Assembly: GCF_011753055.1 (NCBI RefSeq)
Contig: NZ_VWWJ01000016.1
Span: 62,001 to 126,000 of the forward strand
Reading direction: 5' to 3'
DNA: 64,000 nt
Origin: Burkholderia sp. Ax-1719
GTDB taxonomy: Bacteria > Pseudomonadota > Gammaproteobacteria > Burkholderiales > Burkholderiaceae
Part shown: piece after piece, positions 35,171-44,724 of the stretch
Numbering within the stretch: the first letter of the stretch is position 1
Layout: each line of letters begins with the position of its first letter
Program-made: the position numbers and the translations under genes
Notes under the pieces: generated by a model
Seen by the model: only the letters and a program-made list of their open reading frames with translations
Database searches by the model: none
Told to the model about the DNA's origin: nothing

Positions 35171-36013
35171 ATGACTATCGATAGTAGTTCGAAACCTCGG
35201 CGGGTCGCACTGATTACCGGCTGCGGCCTTCGCGACGGCATTGGAGCCGCAACCGCCCGCACTCTGGCTCGAGCGGGAATCGCGGTGGTGGTAACCGACC
35301 TTACGAGAAGCGGCGTAGTGCCCTCGACTGACGAAAAACTCGTCGCGCAACTTAAAGCCGAGCATGGTTCTTGGCGCGGGATAGATAGCCTTGTCGAGGA
35401 AATTTCCGATTTTGGTGGCGAGGCACTTGCCTTGACGGGCGACGTCAGTTCCGAAGCCGACGCTCAACGCATGGTAGCCGACGCATACGAGCAGTTTGGC
35501 AGTGTGGATATCCTGGTTAACAACGCAGCCGCCTCACAAACATTCCTCGACATCGAAGATTTCACCCTTGAGCAATGGGAGCGCATTTTCGCAGTCAACG
35601 TCCGGGGGGCATTCCTGATGTCCCGAGCCGCCGTGAAGTACATGCGCCAACGCGCTTGGGGGCGAATTGTGAACATCACGTCAGTATCAGCCGATGAAGG
35701 ACATGCCGGTTTTGCAGCGTTCACAGCCGCAAAATCTGCACTAACCGGTTTCACTCGTGCACTGGCCGCTGACGTCGGCCCGCAGGGCATCACGGTAATG
35801 GCAGTTGCACCCGGTTTGATGATGACCTCTCGCGGCAAGCTAGCCACACGTCGAATGTATCAAGACGACCTGGATGCGGGCGCTCGCCGCATTGCCGTAC
35901 GCCGATACGGCGAACCCGAGGATATCGCTGCGGTTATCAGATTCATCGCGAGCGAAGACAGTAGTTATGTCAGCGGAGAGATCTTCCGCGTCAGCGGCGG
36001 TGGTGGACTTTAA
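35171..36013 (+). CDS. SDR family oxidoreductase
   Basis: A 280-aa short-chain dehydrogenase: ALITGCGLRDGIGAATARTL (cofactor loop), VTDLTRSG, NNAA, a catalytic Ser in VNITSVSADEGHAG and an aberrant active site, where the usual YxxxK is replaced by FTAAKSAL (Phe in place of Tyr). That change would normally impair classical SDR catalysis, so the enzyme may use another acid or be non-canonical. First gene of a plus-strand cluster with an NTF2-like protein, a deacetylase-like protein, a porin and a lactonase. Confidence 0.9.
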   Translation: MTIDSSSKPRRVALITGCGLRDGIGAATARTLARAGIAVVVTDLTRSGVVPSTDEKLVAQLKAEHGSWRGIDSLVEEISDFGGEALALTGDVSSEADAQRMVADAYEQFGSVDILVNNAAASQTFLDIEDFTLEQWERIFAVNVRGAFLMSRAAVKYMRQRAWGRIVNITSVSADEGHAGFAAFTAAKSALTGFTRALAADVGPQGITVMAVAPGLMMTSRGKLATRRMYQDDLDAGARRIAVRRYGEPEDIAAVIRFIASEDSSYVSGEIFRVSGGGGL

Positions 36014-36032
36014 GCGCCTCATTTGATGATGC

Positions 36033-36049
36033 GGGGGCTTAGTGCCCCC
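36033..36049 (+). terminator. GC-rich hairpin between SDR and NTF2-like genes
   Basis: GGGGGC-TTAGT-GCCCCC, a 6-bp perfect stem with a 5-base loop, 20 bp past the SDR stop. No T tract follows, so it more likely stabilises or attenuates the operon mRNA than ends it. Confidence 0.4.
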
Positions 36050-36064
36050 TAAAGAGAGACCACG

Positions 36065-36577
36065 ATGACTCTTACACTCGACGATCAACGGGAGATCGAG
36101 CAACTGCTCGTCCGATACACGTGGTGGATAGACGGATACGCAACAGACAAAGATTTCTATGCGATCTTCACAGATGACGCGGTATTAATCAGTCCATTCT
36201 CGGGAACGTTCTCTGGCAAGCGCGGCCTCGATGCGTTCGTTGAATATCGCTCCAGAACCCCTTCCTGGGGGCCTCGGCGTACTGAGCAATTGCGCCACAT
36301 CATTAGTAATGTCCTCGTCGAAGGCGACGGCCGTGTCGCGACAGTGCGCGCTTTTCTTCTTGATTTCAAGACCAACCTAGGCGGGGAGAGCGGAAATTCG
36401 GCATTGCTGTGCGTGGGACACTATCACTGCGAGGCAGTTCGAGTAGGTAACGTCTGGAAACTGAGACGGCGACTACTAGTGGTCGACAACGTAACTGGGG
36501 GCCCACACGACAATAGCGCCCGGAGTTTTGAAGAAGTCACAGCAGTACAGCTCAAACAAGCTGCTGCGAGCGCTTAA
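36065..36577 (+). CDS. NTF2-like (SnoaL-type) protein
   Basis: A 170-aa protein of the NTF2-like fold: an N-terminal helix (DDQREIEQLLVRYTWWIDG) and a cone-shaped beta sheet (FYAIFTDDAVLISPFSG, VATVRAFLLDF, HCEAVRVGNVWKLRRRLL). Such proteins are small ring hydroxylase beta subunits, dehydratases or cyclases. No partner oxygenase is present, so a lyase or isomerase-like step on the operon's substrate is possible. Starts 51 bp after the SDR. Confidence 0.82.
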   Translation: MTLTLDDQREIEQLLVRYTWWIDGYATDKDFYAIFTDDAVLISPFSGTFSGKRGLDAFVEYRSRTPSWGPRRTEQLRHIISNVLVEGDGRVATVRAFLLDFKTNLGGESGNSALLCVGHYHCEAVRVGNVWKLRRRLLVVDNVTGGPHDNSARSFEEVTAVQLKQAAASA

Positions 36578-36598
36578 GCGCCCCGACGGAGTTCTGAG

Positions 36599-37462
36599 AT
36601 GAAATCGGAAAATAAAATCGAACGAATAATTCCTACAGCTGACCTGAAATGGCCGGGGGATCGGAACGTCGCCGTCACCTTCAGCGTTGCTTATGAGGCG
36701 TGGTCTGAAGGGAAATCATCTGGCGTGGGCCCTATGGGTAACCCTTTGCCCGGCGGCGTCTTCGACAACAACGCGGATAGCTATGGGAGGTATGGTGCCA
36801 ATGCCGGGATCAAGCGCTTATCTCGCATTCTCGAAGACACGGGGGTGTCCGCCAATATACTTACCTCCGGAGTCCTCGCTGCCAAGGATCCCGAGCAAGT
36901 GAGTACGCTCGCCGCAGCGGGCCATGAAATCGTAGGTCACGGCTTTGCGCAGGACCTCATTCCTCCCCTGCTCTCCCCTGCCGATGACGAGGAATCAATC
37001 GCAAAGTCCACTAGAGCAATTACCAACGCGATTGGCCGCCAACCGAGAGGTTGGATAAGTCCTCGCGCGACCTCTGGAGACGAGACGCGCCGGCGACTGG
37101 TCCAGCATGGCTATCGATGGCACTTTGACGCGCTAGATGCGGATCTCCCCTATATCCAACGATTCCCTGAAGGCGATCTTCTCGCTATCCCTCTGTCGGT
37201 GGAATTCAACGATTTGCCACACGCGATGCGATTCGGAAGAACCCCGCAACAATTTGTCGATATGTTCCACCAAGCATTGCCACACCTATTGGCAGCCAAA
37301 GCCGACGTCGTTGTCGTTGATGTAATGGTTCACGCCCATTGCTACGGCCGACCTGCGTCCGCTTGGGCACTTCGAGAGATCGCTGCATCGTGCGTCGATC
37401 GATCGGACATATGGGTCGCGACACGTGGAAAGATTGCCGACCACATTTTCAACAATAGCTAA
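36599..37462 (+). CDS. Polysaccharide deacetylase-like (PuuE-type) protein
   Basis: A 287-aa protein of the carbohydrate esterase 4 fold, closest in style to allantoinase PuuE and peptidoglycan-deacetylase-like enzymes. Motifs are NVAVTFSVAYEAWSEG, the metal-binding HEIVGHGF (HxxxH) and GWISPRATSGDETRR, with VVVDVMVHAHCYGRP near the end. The classical first motif aspartates are not obvious. It is 21 bp from the NTF2 gene. It probably hydrolyses a C-N bond in the operon's substrate; which one is not known. Confidence 0.8.
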   Translation: MKSENKIERIIPTADLKWPGDRNVAVTFSVAYEAWSEGKSSGVGPMGNPLPGGVFDNNADSYGRYGANAGIKRLSRILEDTGVSANILTSGVLAAKDPEQVSTLAAAGHEIVGHGFAQDLIPPLLSPADDEESIAKSTRAITNAIGRQPRGWISPRATSGDETRRRLVQHGYRWHFDALDADLPYIQRFPEGDLLAIPLSVEFNDLPHAMRFGRTPQQFVDMFHQALPHLLAAKADVVVVDVMVHAHCYGRPASAWALREIAASCVDRSDIWVATRGKIADHIFNNS

Positions 37463-37856
37463 ACAGAGCTCGCGGTGGCCAACCTGTTCAGCTACCGCGC
37501 ACGTCCAACACATTACATTTTGACTCCAAAATGTAACTTGAATACCAATTCACTTTCGCCAATTGAGCGCCGTGTGATTGAGTCTCCCTTGTGAATCACA
37601 AGTTAGGTCTCCAATCCCTAAAGAGTACTGTGATCTTGTTTTCCCACTTACTAGGTGACGGTTCCTGAACAACGACTACGACCACGCTGTGACCACTCAC
37701 CTGCAGAACATACGGAGGTGCCCCACTATAAATTACACTCAAGCCACCTTACCGGCTTGCGCCGACTACACAGTGCGTGGCGATAGCATGCTTATGCGTC
37801 CAACTTCGAACAGTTGAAAAAAGGCGCTAAAACTAAACAAAATTACGGAGACAAGT
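37463..37856. promoter_or_regulatory. Spacer before the porin gene
   Basis: 394 bp without a gene. GGAG just before the porin GTG is its ribosome binding site. A separate promoter for the porin is likely. I see no shared operator motif here. Confidence 0.4.
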
Positions 37857-39446
37857 GTGAACGAGAATATCATGGTGAACCGCCGTGTTCGGCCTCCAGC
37901 ACGATACGCAAAGCTAGGAAAATTTTCTTTCATTTCCTTAGCAATCCTATCATGTTGGACGGCGTTTAACGGAACTGTTGCCATCGCCGATGAGGTGGAT
38001 GCACAATTTGACGGCGGTCGAACACCGGCGTCAAACCTCCCTACGGCGGCGCCGACTCAGCCGATTCAGAGTTGCTCCGCTGAGTCAGCGGCAGAAATCA
38101 ATTCGAAATATGGATACAAGGGGTGGGCTATGTCTCCGCCCAGCTTCGCAGATTCCTTCACTGGAGACTACGATTGCTGGCGCACGAATCTGGCAAAGTA
38201 CGGTATTGGCCTGATTGATAACATCACCACGTACGGTGAATACAATCTCCTATCGCACTACGAGCCTTCACACAGCCAACAGCAGTACTTCGGACAGCGG
38301 CCGTCAGGAAATTTCATTAACTCCTTAATGCTAACGTATGATTTGAGTCGATTCGGACTTCCCGACGGGCAGCTCGGGTTCGTGGGTACCGGCGCAACCA
38401 ACACTTGGGCGCCAGACTATACGGCGAAGCAGCTGCAAATGACTGAATTCAAAGTCTATGGTACTGCTTTAAACAAGACAATTGAGTACGAGTTCGGGTA
38501 CTTACAGAATAATCTGCGTTTCCAGGGGACCGTTGTCGGAGGTAACGTTGCTAACCCACTTGGGTTGGGAAGCGCATCCGGCGCACTTGTAGGTCAGTCC
38601 GCATCTGCAGGTGTTCCTAGCATTAATGTTAAATGGAATATTGATCGTAACTGGTACGATCGCTTTGCCGTTCAGCGTTCACTCCCGGGAACTGTATCGA
38701 CGGCGGGTGCCAGCGGAAATATGATTGCCGTTGAGATATTGAGTAATCCATCAGGCTTTAACCCGCTTAACTCCTCTCCGGTAGTAGATGGCGTTCGATA
38801 CCACTCACCGCGTGCTTTGTTCATCAACGAAATCGGATACCAACATCAAGCGGGTGCGGGCGACCCTTCGTCATGGGTCCGACTGACGGGATACTACAAT
38901 ACGACGACGTACGCGGACTTGTCTTCGACATCAGGTGGTACGGTTAATAACAACTACGCTGTATCTCTCTATGCCGATCGACAAATTTGGCAATCTGAGC
39001 CTAGTTCGGCGGCGACGGCATATAAGGGCATCTATATTGGCGGAACTCTAACGCACAACAACCCGAGAGCTTCCTCAATCGCCTCAACCGTCGAGGCACG
39101 CATTTACTCGTTCGGGCTGTTCAATCGCCCGGAAGATCAAATTGCGCTCAGCTGGCAATTGCAGCTCCCAAGTTCATACATGGTTGATCAGTTTAATGCT
39201 TCATCATCCTGCAAGTCACAGGATCTCTGTATGCATAGACAGGTTAACTCGCTTCTTCTTTCTTACACGGCACACATTAGAAAGGGGCTGTGGTTTTCGG
39301 CCGGTCTGCAATATACCGATAATCCAAGCCTCGTCTATAGCCCGTTATTGGTGAACGGACCGACGGATTCTGCTCCAGCTTCACTGCAGCCATGGAACAT
39401 CCATAGCGCACTGAGCGGCCTTGTCGCGGTCTATGCAAACTTCTGA
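37857..39446 (+). CDS. OprB-family carbohydrate-selective porin
   Basis: A 529-aa outer-membrane barrel. It starts with GTG (GGAG six bases upstream); a signal peptide follows (FISLAILSCWTAFNGTVAIADE). Many alternating strands end in an aromatic residue, and the last residues AVYANF give the C-terminal Phe signature for outer-membrane insertion. PF04966-type features include GWAMSPPSFADSFTGDYDCWR and the NLLSHYEPSHSQQQY region. It would admit the substrate of the surrounding operon, perhaps a sugar-like or lactone compound. Confidence 0.88.
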   Translation: MNENIMVNRRVRPPARYAKLGKFSFISLAILSCWTAFNGTVAIADEVDAQFDGGRTPASNLPTAAPTQPIQSCSAESAAEINSKYGYKGWAMSPPSFADSFTGDYDCWRTNLAKYGIGLIDNITTYGEYNLLSHYEPSHSQQQYFGQRPSGNFINSLMLTYDLSRFGLPDGQLGFVGTGATNTWAPDYTAKQLQMTEFKVYGTALNKTIEYEFGYLQNNLRFQGTVVGGNVANPLGLGSASGALVGQSASAGVPSINVKWNIDRNWYDRFAVQRSLPGTVSTAGASGNMIAVEILSNPSGFNPLNSSPVVDGVRYHSPRALFINEIGYQHQAGAGDPSSWVRLTGYYNTTTYADLSSTSGGTVNNNYAVSLYADRQIWQSEPSSAATAYKGIYIGGTLTHNNPRASSIASTVEARIYSFGLFNRPEDQIALSWQLQLPSSYMVDQFNASSSCKSQDLCMHRQVNSLLLSYTAHIRKGLWFSAGLQYTDNPSLVYSPLLVNGPTDSAPASLQPWNIHSALSGLVAVYANF

Positions 39447-39485
39447 TGGTCGATAAATGACCACGTTCGCACACGAGGAATTAGC

Positions 39486-40364
39486 GTGACATACTCAAAG
39501 ACAATTGTCCGCGGGCTCGGTTTCCCAGAAGCGCCGCGCTGGCATGACGGACGCCTCTGGTACATCGACATACCGCGGCACGAGCTTCGAGCTGTCGATT
39601 TGGACGGACGTGACGAGCTAGTCGAGGCTTTTGAGCATCGGCCGGCTACGATTGGCTTTCTACCGGACGGCTCACCGCTCGTAGCGTTCGCCCAGACAAA
39701 GCAGATCGTCAATGCGAAGAGCAATTCAGTTTTCTGCGATCTCGGCCGTATAGAAAACAACGGCGTTCAATTCGCAAAATTCGGGGACATGGTGGTCGAT
39801 GATAGCGGTCAGCTTTACATCGGCTGCTCAATGCCTCGGACTCAGGTAGGACAGTCTCCTTGGAACTACTCGGACATTATCGTGCAGGTCACGCACGGTG
39901 AAGCTCGCGTCGTCGAAACAGGATGTTCCGCACCGAATGGAATGTGCATTTTGCCCCGTACAAGGAAGCTAGTTCTGGCTGAATCCCTACTCCATCGGCT
40001 ATCAGCGTGGACGATCGCCGCGGATGGAACCCTATCTAATCGCACTGTGTATTCTGAACTCGAGGATCACGTTCCGGACGGAATCTGTTCCGATTCCGAA
40101 TCAGCTATTTGGGTAGCCGGATTACTTTCGCGTCAAACTGCACGGGTTTCGACTAGTGGGAAGATCATAAAGACGATTGATGCTACGGACGGCCGGATGC
40201 CTACCGCCACTGCGCTCGGAGGACCAGAAGGGCGGCATCTATTTGTTACAGCGTGCAAAACCGCAAGTGGTAGTCTGAACTCGTGGGATGACGTCCTTAC
40301 GGCCGAAGGATTCGTCGAGGTTATCGAACTCGACAGTCCCCGACTTGATTCGCCATCGCCATAA
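39486..40364 (+). CDS. SMP-30/gluconolactonase family protein
   Basis: A 292-aa six-bladed beta-propeller lactonase. It begins with GTG (GAGGA upstream). The metal-ligand positions are visible: Glu in FPEAPRW, Asn in SAPNGMCI and Asp in VPDGICSDSE. The family hydrolyses aldonolactones or related esters in the cytoplasm. Last gene of the cluster, followed by a strong hairpin. The operon is a plausible sugar-acid or lactone catabolic set, but lacks a kinase or aldolase. Confidence 0.9.
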   Translation: MTYSKTIVRGLGFPEAPRWHDGRLWYIDIPRHELRAVDLDGRDELVEAFEHRPATIGFLPDGSPLVAFAQTKQIVNAKSNSVFCDLGRIENNGVQFAKFGDMVVDDSGQLYIGCSMPRTQVGQSPWNYSDIIVQVTHGEARVVETGCSAPNGMCILPRTRKLVLAESLLHRLSAWTIAADGTLSNRTVYSELEDHVPDGICSDSESAIWVAGLLSRQTARVSTSGKIIKTIDATDGRMPTATALGGPEGRHLFVTACKTASGSLNSWDDVLTAEGFVEVIELDSPRLDSPSP

Positions 40365-40383
40365 GCAAAGCTTTGTTGCGGAT

Positions 40384-40406
40384 GAATGCCGGGCGACCCG
40401 GCATTC
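40384..40406 (+). terminator. Strong hairpin after the SMP-30 gene
   Basis: GAATGCCGGG-CGA-CCCGGCATTC: a perfect 10-bp GC-rich stem with a 3-base loop, 20 bp past the stop. No T tract follows, but it marks the operon end and may also act for the converging tetR transcript. Confidence 0.6.
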
Positions 40407-40587
40407 GCTCTCGGGATTGACCTCCGAGAATCGAGACGTCGTGGAAGTCTCAGACGAGTGCTCAGCTCTATGAAGTCATGTGGTCCAGATCTAAAACTGA
40501 GCACGACGTGGGCTGGCCGCAGTCGCAAAAGCTGCAGTAGCTCCAAAATCGCGCCCCTGTCCCAAACGAAACCTGGTCGCTCTGAGA

Positions 40588-41274
40588 CTAACGCGTAGTC
40601 CGACGCTGCTTAGTCGGCTTTCTCTTCTCACTGGTAGCCTTGCGGCCACCTATGGCACTACCTACCGCGTCGCGAACTTCATCAAATATGACTGATAAGT
40701 GTTGCTCATCGCCAGACTCGAATAGCTGCTCCCACTCCAATATTGCGGCATTTAGCATCGAGCTTGCCACCCGACTGAGCGTTGTAATCTCCAGATCCGT
40801 GTACGCGCCATTGCTGCGGCTACGCAACGCTGACTCAAGACGATCGATGTGGGAGGCCTCGCGACTCATCGCCGCGATTCTGATACTTGGCTCAGTTCGG
40901 ATGAGTCGCCGCGCACGAAGAAGGTGCTCGCGAGACTCAGGATGATCCAATGCACCAACCGCTCTCTTGAGCATGTCGAGCATCGTGCCGAAGACGTCGT
41001 CGAGCTCGACGCGCTCCTGACTCCACTCTTCGACAATATTGACGTATTCCGAGTTTACAATAAAAGCCGAGAGCTCTTTGGTTTCAAAATAACGGAAGAA
41101 AGTGCGGGGCGAGATTCCCGCAGCTTCGGCGATATCTGCGACTGTCGTTTTCTCAACGCCTACCGTTTCAAACAAGTGAAGCGCCGCTTCCGTAATCTCA
41201 ACGGCGGTAGCTAGTCTCCGGCGCTCACGCAAAGTAAAAGCTTTGTGTATGTCCGTTCCATTCTCTGTCGCCAT
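40588..41274 (-). CDS. TetR-family regulator, candidate regulator of the mycofactocin promoters
   Basis: A 228-aa TetR protein, start ATG 41274. The DNA-binding helices are ITEAALHLFETVGVEKTTVADIA and AAGISPRTFFRYFETK, the latter like those of mycofactocin-system regulators (MftR). The frame open to 41436 is not needed. A TGCCA-N3-TGGCA palindrome lies about 147 bp upstream (41421-41437); longer arrays of the same half-sites sit in the EthD/MFS promoter (42756-42790) and before two mycofactocin transcripts. Hence it may repress all these and itself. The link to mycofactocin is inference from the sites. Confidence 0.88.
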   Translation of the reverse strand: MATENGTDIHKAFTLRERRRLATAVEITEAALHLFETVGVEKTTVADIAEAAGISPRTFFRYFETKELSAFIVNSEYVNIVEEWSQERVELDDVFGTMLDMLKRAVGALDHPESREHLLRARRLIRTEPSIRIAAMSREASHIDRLESALRSRSNGAYTDLEITTLSRVASSMLNAAILEWEQLFESGDEQHLSVIFDEVRDAVGSAIGGRKATSEKRKPTKQRRTTR

Positions 41275-41420
41275 GGCTATCCCTGACGGCAAGTACCGCC
41301 TCTTAAATATCGTGGACCCAGCACAGACCCAACGCACACCACAAGGAAGATGACCTGTCGTCGGCCTGAACGCGGATAGAGAATCCGCCTCGCCTCTCAA
41401 AATCACAGAACCTTTCAGTC

Positions 41421-41437
41421 TGTGCCACCATGGCACA
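41421..41437. promoter_or_regulatory. TetR-type operator (core site S1)
   Basis: TGTGCCA-CCA-TGGCACA, a perfect 7-bp inverted repeat upstream of tetR. It corresponds to the middle two half-sites of the 35-bp arrays found at 42.8, 54.6 and 63.3 kb. Confidence 0.68.
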
Positions 41438-42344
41438 TTATAGCGTCTTCCGCCGACGAGACGACGCGCGCACCCGCGCCACCACCTGAGCTCGACAGCC
41501 TTTCCGCGCTACGCTAGGCAGACCCTATCCGATGCTCGAGGAGTTTGAAGAAGTCAACGTAGTATCGAGAACACATTCCCCGCTGAGGTAGATTGCATAG
41601 CCCGGGAGATTTCCGGCTACCGAACCCCTCGCACCATCACTAAGGATCAGACGGATGAGGCCGATTGTTTTGGTTCTGTGTGACTCGCAGGCAAGCAACT
41701 GGACGCTCGCACTTACGGTAAATGGCGCCAGGGAGACAATCCAGCCTAAAGCCAAGCGTGTGAATTAATCTCTGGTTTACTTACTCCTGCGAGCCACGTC
41801 AGTGATGGCCATCCATATTCCCAAGCCGTCTGCGCACTCGCGATCTCACCTGCGCACCCTCTGCTGTTGTCGAGCAAAAGATTAGCTCAAGCCAGGCACT
41901 CCAATTAGGTAATGTGACAGGGCTAACGTTGAACGCGCAGTCAAACTACAGAACATTTTAGTCACGAAAGGGGCGTCGTCCGGGGCAGGCTAAACTCGTT
42001 CACATGACTGGACGCCGAAGATTGTGGCCGCTACTAACTTATCGGAAGGCCATGCGACGTCGTGCTTTCATCCGTCTTGCGACCCGTCGCCTTGTAGGGT
42101 GAAAATTCTGCGCCAGCCCTCCGAGATTCTCCGTGTCAAATGACGAAGCCGCTGTGAGCAGGTATGGCATCGGTCAGCAACTGCATCATCAGACTTCAAT
42201 AGCTATTTAAAAAACAAAGTGTTTGTTCCGCCGTTTTGTCTTTAGTTAAGGCCAGCCCCATCGCGATCGAGACCCGACGCGCATGTCGTTGCCTGGATAC
42301 GCCCGCTCGGTGAGCCGTGATCGAGTCCGAACGTGCTGGTCCGC
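41438..42344. other. Gene-free stretch
   Basis: About 900 bp with only short frames. Near 42.0 kb a frame reads RKAMRRRAFIRLA, reminiscent of the Tat start of some ABC-type receptors, but nothing follows, so it is not called. No operator motif seen. Confidence 0.4.
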
Positions 42345-42656
42345 TCAGACGATGACAGAACCAACCACCACCCCGCCAAACCGCGTCCCTTCCGGGAAGT
42401 TTTCTCCATCGGCGACCAAAGCTAATCCTTGTTCAGATTCCATGGCCAAACGCCAAGCGTCTTCGGTTTCAAAATAGAGTTCGGTCATAAGACAGAATCG
42501 CGGCTCGTCGCCGTTGGAGCCCTTGCTAAAGAGAGTAACTTCACTTTTCACGAGCCCTGGAAGCTCGCGCGCAAGGGGCATGTGAACACGCCGGTAGTAG
42601 TCGATAAAGACGCTCTCCCGCTCGAATCTTTCAAAAAAAATTGTGAGTTTGAACAT
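42345..42656 (-). CDS. EthD family protein
   Basis: A 103-aa dimeric alpha+beta barrel protein of the EthD group: LTIFFERFERESVFIDYYRRV, HMPLARELPGL and a C-terminal strand ending VVVGSVIV. Family members degrade or carry quinones, phenols or ethers (ethD is needed for ETBE oxidation; others are methylmuconolactone isomerases). Divergent from the MFS gene, with the S2 operator array between them. Confidence 0.88.
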   Translation of the reverse strand: MFKLTIFFERFERESVFIDYYRRVHMPLARELPGLVKSEVTLFSKGSNGDEPRFCLMTELYFETEDAWRLAMESEQGLALVADGENFPEGTRFGGVVVGSVIV

Positions 42657-42755
42657 AGTGGGCTTCCCGTGCTCCGTGGATCACAAAGGCCCCAAGATAT
42701 TCGTCGAGACCCTTCTTTGGCAGAGAGACATTCTGTTGGACTGAACCTACCCGTG

Positions 42756-42790
42756 TCAACACTTATTGCCATGATGGCACGGGATGCCAA
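42756..42790. promoter_or_regulatory. TetR-type operator array (S2)
   Basis: Half-sites TCAACA, TGCCA, TGGCA and TGCCAA with 5, 3 and 5 bases between them. The last three are perfect. It lies 99 bp from the EthD start and 233 bp from the MFS start. Confidence 0.68.
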
Positions 42791-43023
42791 AATGATATCT
42801 GGCTGCAGCTTATCAACGAATGAGAGTTGCCTGCGTCCGTCAAGCCTTCCCGATGTCACGAGTATTGAAATTGGTTACGTAGTGAAGCGAACGCGTAGGA
42901 TCAAGGTCAGACGGATGAAGCAACGGACAGTCGTTCTATTTTTCCCTGGCCGTCTCTTCAGTCACCAAACGACTTCCGGACGCACGCATCATGCTTAGCA
43001 TCGCAAACGCCAGGAGGAGACAA

Positions 43024-44478
43024 ATGAGTTCCATTTCCGAAGAAAGCACGTTGAGCGACCGAAAGCGGTCCTTTTTTAGCCTTGCATTGGGATTATTTTT
43101 TATTATCATGCTAGGCGAATTGTCAGGCGCGTCCTACGTTCTGGTTGCAACCGCATTGCCAAAGATTGCCGCGCGATATCAAACGACCCAGATCGCGTGG
43201 GCATTCACGATTCTCTCAATCACGTCGGCGCTCATCATCGGACTTGTCGGAAAACTCGCCGATATGAAGGGCAAACGGATGGTTCTTCTCTGTCTAGTCA
43301 CATCAGCGACGATCGGCTCGATCATCAGTGCGAATGCGCCGAACTACGCCACCTTCCTTGTTGGGCGAGCCCTACAAGGCACACTCTATCTGGTGCCTGC
43401 GATCGGATTCTCGCTAATCCGCGATGTTTTCCCGCGGAATCTCGTTGCCCTCGGAATTTCAATGGTGTTCACCGGCGCTGGTGTCGTGTACGTCGCAGGG
43501 CCTTTCGTTGCCGGATGGTTGATCAACAACTTCGGATTACTGTCGGTGTTCTGGTTTCTTTCAATTTACCAGGTGATCTGTATGGTGGGAATCGTTATCA
43601 CGGTTCCGGAATCAACCATTCGCGTTCAAGGGAAATTGAATTGGGTCGCGTCTGCCCTGGTTGGGATTGGCAGCGCAATCCTCATCTACACCATCGGCGA
43701 AAGTTCCGAATGGGGCTGGACATCAACAAAGTTTGTCGGCGGCGTAATGACCGGCCTGCTTTGTTACGCTCTCTGGATAAAGCGTGATAGCAAGCATCCG
43801 CATCCTCTTATTGAGATTAAGCAACTTCGAACGCGCCGCATGTGGACCACCCTAGTTGTCACCTTCGTCGTTTTTTCAGCTACAAATGCGACCAATAGTA
43901 TTTTGCCAGGAATGCTGCAAACGCCTCCAGGCATCGGTGCAGGCTTCGGCTTCGGCCTGAACGAGTATGGTGTTGCGCGCTTTATGGTTCCGATGGCAAT
44001 TACACTTACTGCGGGCGGAATACTTGTCGGCGCGATGTCTAGATTCTGGGGCATCCGTGTACCCCTTATCATCGGCCTTCTTGCGGTTGCAACATCAACA
44101 ATGGCACTGAGGACTTTGCCCGATGCGCCTGTAACTATCATGTCGATCATGGCCGTGTACGGACTCGGGGTTGGGATAACCACCGGATGTCTTCCTAACC
44201 TGATGATGCAGTCGGTTCCGCAAGAAATACAGGGAATCGCTGCTACCACTCAAGCAACCGTTATGGTCCTTGGAGCCGGAATACCTACTCAACTAATTTT
44301 TATGATCTTGGGACAACATACGATTGAACTCGCAACCGGTTACTACTTCGGTGCAGTCGGTTACAGACTAAGCTTCGAGGTGATTGCGGCAATCGCAGCT
44401 ATTGCAGTTCCTTTCGTGATGTTTGTTGTTCCACACGGCCGACGCGTGGACGTGGCACGCGCCACTGCGGGAGTTTAA
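43024..44478 (+). CDS. MFS exporter, 14-helix DHA2-like
   Basis: A 484-aa drug/proton antiporter-type permease. The start at 43024 has AGGAGGAG upstream. Features: VLVATALPKIAARYQTTQIAW in helices 1-2, GKLADMKGKR in loop 2-3, GRALQGTLYLVPAIGFSLIRD in helix 4 and GAGVVYVAGPFVAGWLI in helix 5. Likely exports a toxic aromatic or quinone-like compound. Its promoter contains the S2 array, so the TetR protein encoded 2 kb upstream likely represses it. Confidence 0.9.
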   Translation: MSSISEESTLSDRKRSFFSLALGLFFIIMLGELSGASYVLVATALPKIAARYQTTQIAWAFTILSITSALIIGLVGKLADMKGKRMVLLCLVTSATIGSIISANAPNYATFLVGRALQGTLYLVPAIGFSLIRDVFPRNLVALGISMVFTGAGVVYVAGPFVAGWLINNFGLLSVFWFLSIYQVICMVGIVITVPESTIRVQGKLNWVASALVGIGSAILIYTIGESSEWGWTSTKFVGGVMTGLLCYALWIKRDSKHPHPLIEIKQLRTRRMWTTLVVTFVVFSATNATNSILPGMLQTPPGIGAGFGFGLNEYGVARFMVPMAITLTAGGILVGAMSRFWGIRVPLIIGLLAVATSTMALRTLPDAPVTIMSIMAVYGLGVGITTGCLPNLMMQSVPQEIQGIAATTQATVMVLGAGIPTQLIFMILGQHTIELATGYYFGAVGYRLSFEVIAAIAAIAVPFVMFVVPHGRRVDVARATAGV

Positions 44479-44520
44479 GCGGGCGCGTGTCCAACATCGC
44501 TCTACGGTCATTGAGAGCAC

Positions 44521-44537
44521 GCGCCATGCTTTGGCGC
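44521..44537 (+). terminator. Hairpin after the MFS gene
   Basis: GCGCCA-TGCTT-TGGCGC, a 6-bp perfect stem, 42 bp past the MFS stop, with no T tract. It could be a weak terminator, or a fortuitous palindrome related to the TGGCA half-sites. Confidence 0.35.
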
Positions 44538-44724
44538 CAGAATAGTCTGGAGCCTGAGAGAACAATATGCCGAAGCGATAATTCTATTTCAAACAGCTCG
44601 GCATATACCACATAAAATCGCTGCCAAAGACATTTCGAAAGTAATGGAAACATGGGTATCGAGGTATGGAGTTGGTCCGTTTTGATATTTTTCAAATCAT
44701 TTCGAGGTCGACTTTAGAGGAGAA

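Noticed and set aside
41990..42110. Start resembling the Tat signal of ABC-type receptors (MRRRAFIRLA)
   Set aside because: The frame stops within a few codons and nothing related follows, so chance similarity cannot be excluded.
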